Shown here: positions 8,065-16,078 of the stretch, one piece after another
Layout: each line of letters starts with the position of its first letter
Position numbering within the stretch: the first letter of the stretch is position 1
Assembly (NCBI RefSeq): GCF_003480435.1
Contig: NZ_QUJB01000019.1
Location: 338 to 51,888, forward strand
DNA: 51,551 nucleotides
From: Clostridium sp. AM30-24
GTDB lineage: Bacteria > Bacillota > Clostridia > Lachnospirales > Lachnospiraceae
Reading direction: 5' to 3'
Notes under the pieces: model-generated
The model's input: only the letters and a program-made list of their open reading frames with translations
Database searches by the model: none
What the model was told of the DNA's origin: nothing
Translations under genes and position numbers: made by a program

Positions 8065-8634
8065 TTAATAAGCAGAACTTATAATTTCAAAGCTTAAATT
8101 CATATCAGCATTTGCGGCTTTTTCTTCATTTTCTATTGGTTGTATCACAAATTCAAATGTAGGCTCATAGTCCCCGTCCTGCAAGGTTTCTCCACCCAAA
8201 ATCTCGATATGATACCAGCCATTTGCAAGTTCGACAATTGGCTTTTTATTCTGTCTGTAATAAGAAATTAGAGTTTTCACTTTTTCGGGAGTAAACTGTT
8301 TTAATATGTGCCATGTAAAAAGCATAAGCATATTATTATCCACTTTGAGGGAATAACCACTCCTTCTAAACTGCAATCGGCTTTCCCCTTTGCACAACTC
8401 CGGTTTATCACCAGAGAGATTAAACAATACGGTATAAGGATAGTTTTCAATGCCACTCATGGGGATAACAATACCTTCACTAAAAGCCCTATCCCCACTT
8501 TCATTTGTGGTAAATTCCGTTGCCAAATCGTCTGAAAGATTATTGGCTCTTTTCCAACTTTCCAGTAGTAAAATGTCACCAAGAATAAAATAATTAACAA
8601 GATCGTTTAATACTTCCGTAAACTTATATATCAT
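8065..8634 (-). CDS. Hypothetical cargo protein, AT-rich
   Basis: A 189-residue protein with no signal peptide or membrane span and no motif I recognise. It is acidic, with a mixed alpha/beta look. The start at 8634 (MIYKFTEV) is preferred because AGGAGG lies six bases upstream; an earlier ATG at 8676 has no site. Its base composition is clearly more AT-rich than the GC-rich IME genes on both sides, which points to separate acquisition. Size and look would suit an immunity-type protein, but this is only a guess. Confidence 0.6.
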   Translation of the reverse strand: MIYKFTEVLNDLVNYFILGDILLLESWKRANNLSDDLATEFTTNESGDRAFSEGIVIPMSGIENYPYTVLFNLSGDKPELCKGESRLQFRRSGYSLKVDNNMLMLFTWHILKQFTPEKVKTLISYYRQNKKPIVELANGWYHIEILGGETLQDGDYEPTFEFVIQPIENEEKAANADMNLSFEIISSAY

Positions 8635-8711
8635 AGTAAACCTCCTCAAAATTTCGATTTGTTGTTCTTTTTTCAAGAGAAGTATAGCACAGGATTATGA
8701 ACAAATCCACC

Positions 8712-9008
8712 TCATTTCAGTCTGCTGGCGGCATTGTTTTCCTTGGCAAACTGCCGCGCTGCTTCCCGCCGTTCCTCACTGTATGGGGCGGTCAGACGGA
8801 AAGAGAAGCGGCCTTTCTCAATATCAAACTCCATGCAGCCCGTTTCCGGGTCTGCGTCGGTCTGCTGGCAGATCGCCGGATAACGGCGGCTGTATGCAAG
8901 CAGACGCTTCTTCAAGGCGGTGTTGTGGGTGCGGATATGGATAAGGGGGTCTTTCTCGTCAAACCAAATGTCGGTGGTCTTTTCCCGCTTGGTAAGCCCT
9001 GTTCTCAT
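8712..9008 (-). CDS. Conserved small protein of clostridial mobile elements
   Basis: A 98-residue soluble protein beginning MRTGLTKREKTTDIWFDEKD, with alternating predicted strands and helices and a Ser/Arg-containing SFRLTAPYSEERREAA segment. Similar short proteins occur beside tnpV-like genes in mobilizable elements from memory, without a proven role. GAAAGGAG lies upstream of the ATG at 9008. Composition matches the IME backbone, unlike the neighbour at 8065. Confidence 0.6.
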   Translation of the reverse strand: MRTGLTKREKTTDIWFDEKDPLIHIRTHNTALKKRLLAYSRRYPAICQQTDADPETGCMEFDIEKGRFSFRLTAPYSEERREAARQFAKENNAASRLK

Positions 9009-9179
9009 AAGCTCTCCTTTCTGCGCCCCTGTTATGCAATAGGGGCATTTTTCGGGTGTTTTCTCCGGCTCTTGACTTGGAGAAAACGGCGTTTTTGACG
9101 ATAAAAACCGCCCGGACGGGGAATGGTTCGTCAGGGCGGCTGTTATCGCAAGATTTCCGATTTTTCCGGCTCTTGACCG

Positions 9180-9506
9180 TTAAACATAGATTAACTCATG
9201 CATTACGATTTCCTCGGCTATCGCCTTGCAGTTGTTCATCAAACCTACCCATTTCATCGGGTCGGCGGCTTTGAGGGCTTCGGTGGCTCCCGCTTCTCTG
9301 GCAAGGCGGGGCATGAGGTAGTCCAGCATATCCCGCGCCGCCCGGTCTGTTTCCGCAAGGTGGGGGTATAGCTTCTCGCTGGCTACAAGGGCGGTATAAA
9401 GGCGGTGGCGGTATTGTTCCAGATAGGCTTTCCGCAGCCGCCCGTAGTGGCCGATATGGGGCTTTGGGGTAATGGGGCGGTTCCCGTTATCAATCAATCT
9501 TCTCAT
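9180..9506 (-). CDS. tnpV: Transposon-encoded protein TnpV
   Basis: A 108-residue helical protein with the TnpV signature: a YGRLRKAYLEQYR segment, the HLAETDRAARDM region and the C-terminal NHELIYV-type ending (here MHELIYV). TnpV was named from Tn4451 and its function is unknown. The start ATG overlaps the recombinase stop by four bases (ATGA), so the two are translationally coupled. Confidence 0.8.
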   Translation of the reverse strand: MRRLIDNGNRPITPKPHIGHYGRLRKAYLEQYRHRLYTALVASEKLYPHLAETDRAARDMLDYLMPRLAREAGATEALKAADPMKWVGLMNNCKAIAEEIVMHELIYV

Positions 9507-11863
9507 GCGATTTGTTCTCCTTTCTCGTCGTGCTTCTTCCTGTGGTAGTTCTCCCGCCTTGCAGCAAGGAAGTTCTCATACCGGGCTTGGGCTGCGGGGT
9601 TTCCGGCTGCGGCTTCCTCGTACATCTTCTGGCGGGATTTCTTGGTGGCTTCCGAGTGGTAAGCCCGCCGCCTTGCAAGCTCGGCGGCTGCGGCGGGGTC
9701 GGTTTCCGCTTGGGCTTTCAGTTCTTGGTAGGCGTTCTTCTTCCGGCTCCGGCTGGCTTCAAGGCGTTCTGTTTCCTCTGGCGTGAGGGGCTGTCCCGCG
9801 ACTTGCGCGGCGGCAAGCTCTTTGAGCGTCCGGGGCTTGGGCGGCTGCGCTGCTTTCTGCCGTTCATACCATGCCTTGTGCTGGCGGTTTTTCCTCTCGC
9901 GGTAAGCGGCAAGGCGTTCTGCTTCCTCCGGCGTGAGGTCGGCTCCGGCCTTTTGCAGCGCGGCAAGCTCCTTTAAGGATTTCGGCTTCGGGGGCTTGGG
10001 CGGCTCGGCGGCTTTCCGTTTCTTCCGCCATTCCTTTTGCCATGCCCGGTTATGGGCTAACCGCGCTTCGTCTGCCGCCTGTTCCTCCGGGGTCAGCAAG
10101 CCCGCTTTCTTCCTCGCGGTAAACTCCCGCTTCTCTGCCTTGCGCTTTTCCTCCCGCGCTTTGGCAAGCTCCTGTGAACGGGCTTCCTTTGCCGCCTGTT
10201 CCTCCTGCTGGCGGCGTTGTTCCTCGGCTTCCATTGGGGTAACGATATGGGCGGGGACTTCAAACGCGCCGATGAAGTTGAGGTAAATATCTATCCGCTG
10301 GCGGCGGCTGTTCCCGCGCCCCTCGCCCTCATGGACAACCACTTTCTCGATAAACTCGTTGAGCATGGGCGTTGTCAATTCGGAAAAGTCGGTGTAGCGG
10401 CTCACAAGCTCGATAAACTTATCTGTTTTCAGCCTGTCGGCGTTCCAGCTCTCGATTGCTTCCTGCCATTGTGCGATAGCGGCTTCCAGCCCGGTCTGTT
10501 CCTCGTCATATTCGGCAAGCAGACGGGTAAAGTGCTTATCGGGTATCTTGCCTGTGGCGTTTCCCTCGTACAGCTTTTTTACAAGCCCGTCCAGCTCCTT
10601 ATACCGCCGCTGCGCCTTGCTCACTTTCTGCCGGTACTCCTTGACGGCATTTTCTTGGTGCTGGTCGGTGGCTTTCCGCACACGCTCGATAAACTCCGCT
10701 TCATTGTGCCGTACATACCAGCTCACGCGCTGGATTGCGGCAAGAATGGCGGCTTCCATTTTCGCGGTGGGGATATAGTGCATGGTGCAGTCGCGGGTAA
10801 GCTGGCGGTAGCTGGAACACACAAAAGCGTCGTCCAGATACTTGCCTTGCACAAGGCTGCTGCGGTGGGTCAGCTTCGCGCCGCAGTCGGCGCAGTAGAG
10901 AAGCCCGGTCAAGCGGTTTGGGGTGTTCTGCCGCTTGGGGGCGCGGCGTTTTGTTCCCATAAGCCGCTGGACGGTGTTCCATGTTTCCTCGTCCACAATG
11001 GCGGGGATTTCCCCGTCAAAAATATACTGTTCCTCCGGCGCGGTCTTGCGGGTGCTTTTGGTCTTGTAGTTCTCGCAGACGGTTTTCCCTAAAACCTTGC
11101 GCCCTGTGTACTCCGGGCGTTTGAGGATATAGCTGATAGTTGTTGTTGACCATGCGTAGGGGTCTGTGTACTTCGCCGACCGGACGGGTGCGCCTATCCG
11201 CTTCCAATGCTCGGACGGGATAGGGATTTTCTCGGCGCGGAGTGCCCTTGCTATGCTGGCGATACTCTCCCCGGCAACAACGCTGTGGAAGATACGGCGC
11301 ACAACGGCGGCGGCTTCCTCGTCGATTACCCATTCGCCCTTGTTCTCCTTGGACGCAAGGTAGCCATAGCTGACGCTGCCGGAGCAGCGCAAGCCCTTTT
11401 CCATTCTCGACTTGAAAACGGTCTTGATTTTCCGGCTGGTGTCGGCAACATACCACTCGTTTATCACATCTCGGAAAATGGACATTATATCAAAGCCGTT
11501 GGCGGTATCAAGGTTGTCATTTGCCGCAATAAAGCGTACATGGTACTCGTCAAAGGTGCGCTTCAAAAGCCCCACTTCGACAACATCACGGCCAATCCTG
11601 CTTTGGTCTTTGATAATGACCGTAGCCACATTTCCCGCCCGGATTTCTTCCAGCATAGCGTCCAGCCCCGGACGCTTGAAAGTCGTTCCCCGCACTCCGT
11701 CATCGGTGAAGTGCCGGATATTCGTAAAGCCGTTCTTTTGGGCGTAGTCCTCCAAAATGCGCTTTTGGTTTTCTATCGACACGCTTTCCCCGGCTCGCTC
11801 ATCGTCATGGGAAAGACGCTCGTACAGGGCTGTGATTTTTCCCTTGTCCGGCTGTTTCTTCAT
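9503..11863 (-). CDS. Large serine recombinase (TndX/TnpX type) with extended C-terminus
   Basis: A 786-residue integrase/excisionase of the IME. The N-terminal resolvase domain has the catalytic serine in YERLS (Ser18) and IKDQSRIGRDVVEVG. A recombinase domain and zinc ribbon follow (CADCG paired with later cysteines in VCSSYRQLTRDC), then a long coiled coil. The last 200 or so residues are an unusual Lys/Arg/Glu-rich tail containing about three divergent repeats of 50 residues around LKELAALQKAGADLTPEEAE. The start at 11863 has AAAGGAGG nine bases upstream. It probably recombines the ACCCGAA cores flanking the element. Confidence 0.9.
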   Translation of the reverse strand: MKKQPDKGKITALYERLSHDDERAGESVSIENQKRILEDYAQKNGFTNIRHFTDDGVRGTTFKRPGLDAMLEEIRAGNVATVIIKDQSRIGRDVVEVGLLKRTFDEYHVRFIAANDNLDTANGFDIMSIFRDVINEWYVADTSRKIKTVFKSRMEKGLRCSGSVSYGYLASKENKGEWVIDEEAAAVVRRIFHSVVAGESIASIARALRAEKIPIPSEHWKRIGAPVRSAKYTDPYAWSTTTISYILKRPEYTGRKVLGKTVCENYKTKSTRKTAPEEQYIFDGEIPAIVDEETWNTVQRLMGTKRRAPKRQNTPNRLTGLLYCADCGAKLTHRSSLVQGKYLDDAFVCSSYRQLTRDCTMHYIPTAKMEAAILAAIQRVSWYVRHNEAEFIERVRKATDQHQENAVKEYRQKVSKAQRRYKELDGLVKKLYEGNATGKIPDKHFTRLLAEYDEEQTGLEAAIAQWQEAIESWNADRLKTDKFIELVSRYTDFSELTTPMLNEFIEKVVVHEGEGRGNSRRQRIDIYLNFIGAFEVPAHIVTPMEAEEQRRQQEEQAAKEARSQELAKAREEKRKAEKREFTARKKAGLLTPEEQAADEARLAHNRAWQKEWRKKRKAAEPPKPPKPKSLKELAALQKAGADLTPEEAERLAAYRERKNRQHKAWYERQKAAQPPKPRTLKELAAAQVAGQPLTPEETERLEASRSRKKNAYQELKAQAETDPAAAAELARRRAYHSEATKKSRQKMYEEAAAGNPAAQARYENFLAARRENYHRKKHDEKGEQIA

Positions 11864-11900
11864 GGGGTGTAACCTCCTTTCTTGAGGGTGCGCGCTCCCT

Positions 11901-11929
11901 TTATCCTTATTGTAAATTACCATTCGGGT
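11901..11929. other. Attachment site, recombinase-proximal IME end
   Basis: Core TTCGGGT at 11923-11929 with TTTACAATAAGGA (minus strand) just inside. It adjoins the recombinase gene, the usual arrangement for a large serine recombinase. The interrupted VirD4 N-terminal frame reads through it for five foreign codons to a stop at 11907. Confidence 0.75.
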
Positions 11930-12446
11930 CGGTTACAACGTAGCTGCTGTGCATTTGCATTAAGTTGGGCTTCACGAAAAATCTCGTCTTTCCGCTGCCG
12001 CTTCCCCCGATAACAAGGATATTTTTATTCCTTGCATACTTCGGCTGCTTCGGGCGGCTGTTCATGGTAAGCCGTTCCGTCTGCGTCAGCAGCACGTTAT
12101 TCTGAAATACCGGGTCGGTGTAGGGCTTAATATCTTCGGCAGTCCCCCAACGGGCAGAGCCGTATTCGATACCTTTCCGGTATTTCTTCGCGTTCTTGCC
12201 TTTGAAGTACACCATAAGCCGGATAAGGACAGCCCCCGCAATACCGATAAGCAAATCCATAGGGGCAAAACTCGGAAGCGGGTTTGCAAAAGCCATAGAA
12301 AATCCCTCCCCAAGCGACAACACCTTGCCGGACAGGTCAGCCCCCGGCGAAAGGCGTACCGCCTGCCCGACTTTATCAAAAAGATACACAAAGAACAGAT
12401 AGGGAATGTTGGGAAGCAGCAGTTTTTTCCAGTTGATAGCGTTCAT
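11923..12446 (-). pseudogene. virD4: VirD4/TcpA coupling protein, 5' part (interrupted by IME)
   Basis: The N-terminal part of the ICE coupling protein. It holds hydrophobic segments (IPYLFFVYLF; about residues 60-80), the SARWGTAEDI motif and the Walker A loop GGSGSGKT near the end. Native sequence stops at VVTDP; five IME-encoded residues (NGNLQ) and a stop at 11907 follow. The start codon overlaps the pcfB stop (ATGA). The remainder is at 2197-3470. A product of 179 residues could be made, but it lacks the ATPase core. Confidence 0.88.
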
Positions 12447-12925
12447 CTTGCAATCCCCCTGTCTTTGTTTTTTACTTTGTCCCGCTGTGTGTTCAGAGCC
12501 GCCGCCTTTTCTTTGAGGGAAACAATCAGCTTTCGGATAGGGGGCTTTTGTTCCTGCGTCAGTTTCTTTGCGGAAAACTCCTTGAAAGCTGCGGTCAGTG
12601 CGTCCGCGTCCCGTCCCTTGAAAAACACAAGATAGCGGGGCGGGGTTTCGGTGCTGTCTTTCTTTAGGGCAAAGTCAATCCCGTATTTTTTCGCCGTACT
12701 CTCAAAGGCTTTGATATTGTCCTTTGTGATTTCAATGTTGGAAACGCCCGCGTTCTGCTTCATAAGCTGCTTTAGGGTCTGCTTTCCATGCGGGATTTTC
12801 TGTCTGTCATGCTGCTTTTTCATCTGTGCAAGCAGGGCTTTCATAGCCTTTTGGAGCTGCTGCGCCGTCAGCTTCCCGGTCTTGATGTAAAGGGCTATGG
12901 TCTTTTCGTTGGTTTCCTCCTGCAA
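12443..12925 (-). CDS. PcfB family protein (DUF3801)
   Basis: A 160-residue protein of the family named from PcfB of pCF10, an accessory of the relaxase and coupling protein in conjugation. It starts with a TTG codon (TTG CAG GAG GAA), supported by AAAGGAGG seven bases upstream and by the family N-terminus QEETNEKTIALYIKTG. Conserved-looking parts are LTAQQLQKAM and YLVFFKGRDADALTAAF. The gene is coupled to virD4 by a four-base overlap, so loss of virD4 leaves it without its partner. Confidence 0.85.
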   Translation of the reverse strand: MQEETNEKTIALYIKTGKLTAQQLQKAMKALLAQMKKQHDRQKIPHGKQTLKQLMKQNAGVSNIEITKDNIKAFESTAKKYGIDFALKKDSTETPPRYLVFFKGRDADALTAAFKEFSAKKLTQEQKPPIRKLIVSLKEKAAALNTQRDKVKNKDRGIAR

Positions 12926-13019
12926 TGGGTGTCCTCCTTTCGTGTTCTATGGTGGTATGCCCGCCGCCGGGAAGCGGGGCGGGCATGAAAAAAAGAGCGT
13001 CCGCTTTCACGCCGCCCTG

Positions 13020-13241
13020 TTAAATCCGTACCCGCAGCCCGGAAAGGTCTGCCGCCCGAATACCTACAAGATACCAGTTGTCCCCGTACTCCATACGGGT
13101 AGGCTTCCATTTGCCCCGCACAAAGACCTCCATGCAGTCGCCGCAATGCAAACCCCCGTAATAGTCGTTTACGTCAAAGCGAATGTCGTAGCGGTCAGCG
13201 GTTTCATCAAAAATCAAAGCTCCTGTTCTCTGTGTCATCAT
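13020..13241 (-). CDS. DUF5348 family protein
   Basis: A 73-residue (72 if the second ATG is used) beta-rich protein with the DUF5348 pattern: RYDIRFDVNDYYGGLHCGD and later WYLVGI. It resembles a small SH3-like barrel and is regularly found between repA and pcfB in Tn1549-type elements. Function unknown. AAAGGAGG precedes the paired ATG codons at 13241 and 13238. Confidence 0.75.
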   Translation of the reverse strand: MMTQRTGALIFDETADRYDIRFDVNDYYGGLHCGDCMEVFVRGKWKPTRMEYGDNWYLVGIRAADLSGLRVRI

Positions 13242-13262
13242 AAAATCCTCCTTTAGGTTGGT

Positions 13263-14231
13263 TTACAGGCTTTCGCCCTCGTTGCAGGTGTAATCGGGTA
13301 TGCCCTTGCTTCTTGCCGACTGGATAGTGCGCCCGCCGTACATATCGTGAGATACAAGGGACGTGTAATAGCTGCCAATCGTAGACGGGGCATTGAAAAG
13401 GGCAGCTTTCATGTACTGCTTGATGTTGCGGATTTTGGTGGTGTTTTCCTGCATACAGTCCAGTACAAAGCGGATATGTTCGCTGTTCAGTTTCATAAAT
13501 TTTGCTTTTACAAGCTCTGCCGGGTGGTCGTCCCCGGCGATACGGATTGTTCTTCGTTTGGTGCAGACGGTTTCAAGAATAAGGGCAAGGATTTCCTCTA
13601 TCCTGTCCCGGTCAAGGTATCTGTCCTGTATCAGATAGTCGTACTCGATATTGTCCTTGATGATTTCCTCATACACGCGATATGCGTCTGTCGTTTCCTT
13701 TCGCTTCCGTTCCGGCGGCTGTGCCGCGTCCTCTAAGGGAAAGGGATTTAGGGAATGGAAAGGAATGGAATGGGTACTTAATATATCTGTATTTAATTTT
13801 TCTTTTGTTGGTAAGTTAGTCTTTAATAGTTCTTTATTTAATTGCGTTGGATTTTCCAACGTAGGTTTTTCCAACATAGGCTTTTCCAATGTTGGATTAT
13901 CCAATGTTGGTTTTTCCAATGTAGGTAAATCCAACTTAGGCGGCTGCTCATAGATAACATACGTTGTACCGCGTAAGCATCCTTTCTCATCACGTTCCCT
14001 TGAACGCTGTATATATCCGGCATTTTCCAGTTCCCGTACTGCTTCCCGGATAGCGTCAATCTTTTCCCGGTTGATAAGGGACAGTCCTGCAAGGGTGTAG
14101 TCCCAATCTTCGGGAAGTGAGAGCATTTGCGACAACAAGCCCTTTGCCTTTAAGGAAAGCTCCTTGTTGCGTAAATGGTGGTTGCTCATAACGGTATAAC
14201 CTTTGTTCTTTTCCACGCGGAAAACTGCCAT
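13263..14231 (-). CDS. RepA-like / DUF6017 replication initiator-type protein
   Basis: A 322-residue protein. The N-terminal winged-helix domain (MAVFRVEKNKGYTVMSNHHL, then LSLKAKGLLSQMLSLPEDWD) matches the RepA N-terminal family of mobile elements. The C-terminal region (DRDRIEEILALILETVC onwards) matches DUF6017. A low-complexity linker of five-residue repeats joins them. It is likely to help element replication in the circular form. The start at 14231 has AAGGAG about ten bases upstream; the longer reading from 14300 lacks a site. Confidence 0.8.
   Translation of the reverse strand: MAVFRVEKNKGYTVMSNHHLRNKELSLKAKGLLSQMLSLPEDWDYTLAGLSLINREKIDAIREAVRELENAGYIQRSRERDEKGCLRGTTYVIYEQPPKLDLPTLEKPTLDNPTLEKPMLEKPTLENPTQLNKELLKTNLPTKEKLNTDILSTHSIPFHSLNPFPLEDAAQPPERKRKETTDAYRVYEEIIKDNIEYDYLIQDRYLDRDRIEEILALILETVCTKRRTIRIAGDDHPAELVKAKFMKLNSEHIRFVLDCMQENTTKIRNIKQYMKAALFNAPSTIGSYYTSLVSHDMYGGRTIQSARSKGIPDYTCNEGESL
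13851..13940. repeat. 15-bp minisatellite inside repA
   Basis: About six tandem 15-bp units (consensus TTTTCCAATGTTGGA-like on the plus strand) encode PTLEK, PTLDN, PTLEK, PMLEK and PTLEN in the interdomain linker. Each unit is whole-codon, so copy number can change without frameshift. Confidence 0.8.
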
Positions 14232-14381
14232 AGCTTCGTCACTCCTTTTCGTTGGATTTGTTACGCAGTAGAAACGCGGTTTTGAGGGAAAAGGTATCAA
14301 CCCTTGTCTTTCTCATTTCCACGCTCTAAGAGCCGCATAAATCAAGGCTTTGTTTGCCCTTACTGCGTAACACGAGGGCAT

Positions 14382-14430
14382 AAAAAAAGCAGCGTTCCTG
14401 TTCTCCTGTGTAGGAGTGAGAAACGCCGCC
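14382..14430 (-). terminator. Hairpin with U-run upstream of repA
   Basis: On the minus strand GGCGGCGTTTCT and AGGAACGCTGC form a nested stem (inner CTCCT/AGGAG) followed by seven T. It lies about 150 bases before the repA start, so it is either an attenuator in the repA leader or the terminator of a gene lost at the element's edge. Confidence 0.55.
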
Positions 14431-14692
14431 TTATAGGTGGTGCTTATTTTATTTTTTCTTTTCGACGTGCCGCGTAAGGTGGTGCAGCGGTCTATCCGGC
14501 AGTCCGCAGGTGCTTTTTGCATATCAAGGCTCAATTCGTTAAAAGTAGTAAATGAGTAGTAAAATCAATCTGCAAACCTGCGAATATGCCTGCAAATCAA
14601 GCATTTTTCAAGACAATCAACTAATTTAATAAAAATCAATGCTGTTTTCCAGCGGTTGAATTTCTGCATGTAATCGTAATAATAAAATTATA
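14431..14692. other. ICE right-end zone without genes
   Basis: No credible gene. The stretch is AT-rich with short direct repeats (TTACTACT twice near 14545-14570; TGCAAACCTGCGAATATGCC near 14572 followed by a TGCAAAT repeat). Such repeats are typical near element ends or recombinase arm sites. The exact ICE/chromosome junction cannot be fixed without an empty site. Confidence 0.4.
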
Positions 14693-14825
14693 GTAACTAT
14701 TCAGTGCCTTCATAGTTACGTGCAAAAATCCATTCCAGATCAGCTTCGCTGATGGGATTTTTGCCTTCCAGCCTATGTTTTCTTACGGTCAGCGCAGCAA
14801 GTGCGCAGACCTACTGAACAGTTAC
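14693..14825 (-). repeat. MITE copy A (133 bp)
   Basis: Inverted orientation relative to the other copies. It begins GTAACTATTCAG and ends CTGAACAGTTAC. The flanks are a perfect 8-bp target duplication, AAATTATA at 14685-14692 and 14826-14833. It sits between the ICE end and the chromosomal transporter gene. Confidence 0.9.
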
Positions 14826-14913
14826 AAATTATAACAGATATTTCTCATGGCTCAAGCGATTAAACTGACTTATGTAAACTAAATTCCGTGAGAATAAACG
14901 GCGATATAGAAAT

Positions 14914-14950
14914 GAGGTATGACTGTTTTGCCAGCCATACCTCGTTTTTC
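14914..14950. terminator. Hairpin downstream of the lipoprotein gene
   Basis: GAGGTATG at 14914-14921 pairs with CATACCTC at 14936-14943. T5 follows on the plus strand and a weaker ATTTCTAT on the minus strand, so it is possibly bidirectional. It lies about 45 bases after the end of the minus-strand substrate-binding protein gene. Confidence 0.5.
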
Positions 14951-14992
14951 ACAGTCGGCATGAATGCTTGTAACTGTTGAGAACTTTCGCAG

Positions 14993-16078
14993 TCACAAAT
15001 ACTTTATATAGTAGAATCCATCATCTGGCAGCTCACCGCCGACGGAGGCCGGGTTCTGGTCATACAGAGCCTGAAGGTAACCGGAAAGTGCTGTTTTCAT
15101 CTCATCACCGGAGATAAAGGTGATGTTGCAGTAAGGAAGCGCTTTTTTTGCGATCGGAGCCTTTGCGACGATCTCAGCCTTTGCGATGAGCTCAGCTGCG
15201 GCATCCGGATCCTCCGCGGTGAAGGCGATGGATGCCTCATGTTCCTGTAAGAACGTATCGACGAGATCCTCGTGCTCCTTTAAGAAATCATTGTTTACAA
15301 TGGTAACACCTGTTACAAGACGGCTTCCGGAACCTTCGCTCTGGACATTATCCCACTCTTTTGTGAGGTCCATGATGATGGAGAGCTTTTCGTTCTGGGC
15401 GAGAGCGGCAGTTACGAATGGCTGCGGAAGAAGACCGATGGCGTTCGGATCCTCAGCGAGGACGGAAGCCACCTCAGATGCCTCGGACTTGAATTCAAGA
15501 GTTACATCATCCTCTCCGAGTCCTGCGGCGGAGAGCACATAGCGGAGTGCGTATTCCGGAGTAGTTCCCTTTCCCGGAAGATATACGGTCTTTCCCTTTA
15601 ACTGATCGATCGTTGTCACGGAGCTGTCGGCAGATACGAAGTAGAGAACGCCGAGAGTGTTGATATCGATCACGGAGATATTTTTGTTTGTCTTATTGTA
15701 GAGAACGCTTGCAACGTTCGCCGGAAGCAGGGCGATATCGACTTTTCCGCCTGCGACCATGGCAGTCATCTCGTCAGCTGCGGTTACCATAGTGAATTCA
15801 TAGCTGTTCTCGGACTCCCCGTTTGCGGCCTCGTCCATGAGCTTTACAAGTCCCATGGTTGTCGGTCCCTTTAAACCGCCGACACGGACAACGGTCTCCT
15901 CGCCGGTGTTTTCAGCGGCGGACTCGGAAGCGGCTTCCGTTGTGGTCTCCTCAGCGGCAGTCGTTGTCTCCTCCGCGGAAGAAGCGGCAGCTGTTGTTTC
16001 GGTTTTGGATGATGAGCAGCCTGCAAGGAGAGATCCCGCAATCGCGGCAGCCATCATGACGGATAACATTTTTCTCAT
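14993..16078 (-). CDS. ABC transporter substrate-binding lipoprotein (NMT1/SsuA-ThiY-like)
   Basis: A 361-residue exported lipoprotein. The signal peptide ends in the lipobox LLAGC (Cys21), followed by a Thr/Glu/Ala-rich linker to about residue 60. The mature domain begins VVRVGGLKGPTTMGLVKLM and carries the two-lobed periplasmic-binding pattern of the NMT1/SsuA group, including VDIALLPANVASVLYNKT and YLPGKGTTPEYALRYVL. The ligand cannot be told. Permease and ATPase genes normally follow, but here only a MITE and the ICE lie downstream, so the partners were separated or lost. AGGAGG lies before the ATG and an attenuator leader precedes it. Confidence 0.85.
   Translation of the reverse strand: MRKMLSVMMAAAIAGSLLAGCSSSKTETTAAASSAEETTTAAEETTTEAASESAAENTGEETVVRVGGLKGPTTMGLVKLMDEAANGESENSYEFTMVTAADEMTAMVAGGKVDIALLPANVASVLYNKTNKNISVIDINTLGVLYFVSADSSVTTIDQLKGKTVYLPGKGTTPEYALRYVLSAAGLGEDDVTLEFKSEASEVASVLAEDPNAIGLLPQPFVTAALAQNEKLSIIMDLTKEWDNVQSEGSGSRLVTGVTIVNNDFLKEHEDLVDTFLQEHEASIAFTAEDPDAAAELIAKAEIVAKAPIAKKALPYCNITFISGDEMKTALSGYLQALYDQNPASVGGELPDDGFYYIKYL

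Larger units (their letters stand above)
3464..11922. mobile_element. Integrative mobilizable element inserted in virD4
   Basis: An 8,459-bp unit bounded by a 7-bp direct repeat, TTCGGGT at 3464-3470 and 11923-11929 on the plus strand (ACCCGAA on the gene strand). Removing the unit with one repeat copy restores the virD4 reading frame through VVTDP-KGTVLVE. Gene content is a large serine recombinase, TnpV, TnpW, DUF3847, a MobQ-type relaxase with oriT and a primase-helicase, which is a Tn4451-like mobilizable layout. Imperfect inverted repeats (CAATAAGGA) lie just inside both ends. The shared core contains a GA dinucleotide, as used by TndX/TnpX recombinases. Confidence 0.9.
1..14650. mobile_element. 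Decayed Tn1549-like integrative conjugative element (one end)
   Basis: The minus strand carries, in family order, RepA/DUF6017, DUF5348, PcfB (DUF3801), VirD4, a small basic protein and Maff2. This is one end of the Tn1549-type conjugation module found in gut Clostridia. The expected continuation (TrbL, PrgI, VirB4, CHAP peptidase, relaxase) is absent: Maff2 is cut and an ECF sigma/anti-sigma pair follows. VirD4 is broken by a nested element. The element is therefore inferred to be unable to transfer itself. The integrase end lies left of the window. The right boundary is not resolved; it is placed between the repA leader and the MITE at 14693. Confidence 0.8.

Noticed and set aside
10217..11092. 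291-codon plus-strand frame opposite the serine recombinase gene
   Set aside because: Produced by GC-rich codon bias in the IME; no start signal, no recognisable domain.
13851..13940. CRISPR-like short repeats
   Set aside because: The 15-bp units have no spacers and are in frame within repA; they are a coding minisatellite. No CRISPR array was found anywhere in the window.
14313..14534. 73-codon minus-strand frame upstream of repA
   Set aside because: It covers the repA leader hairpin and T-run and has no start signal or family resemblance.
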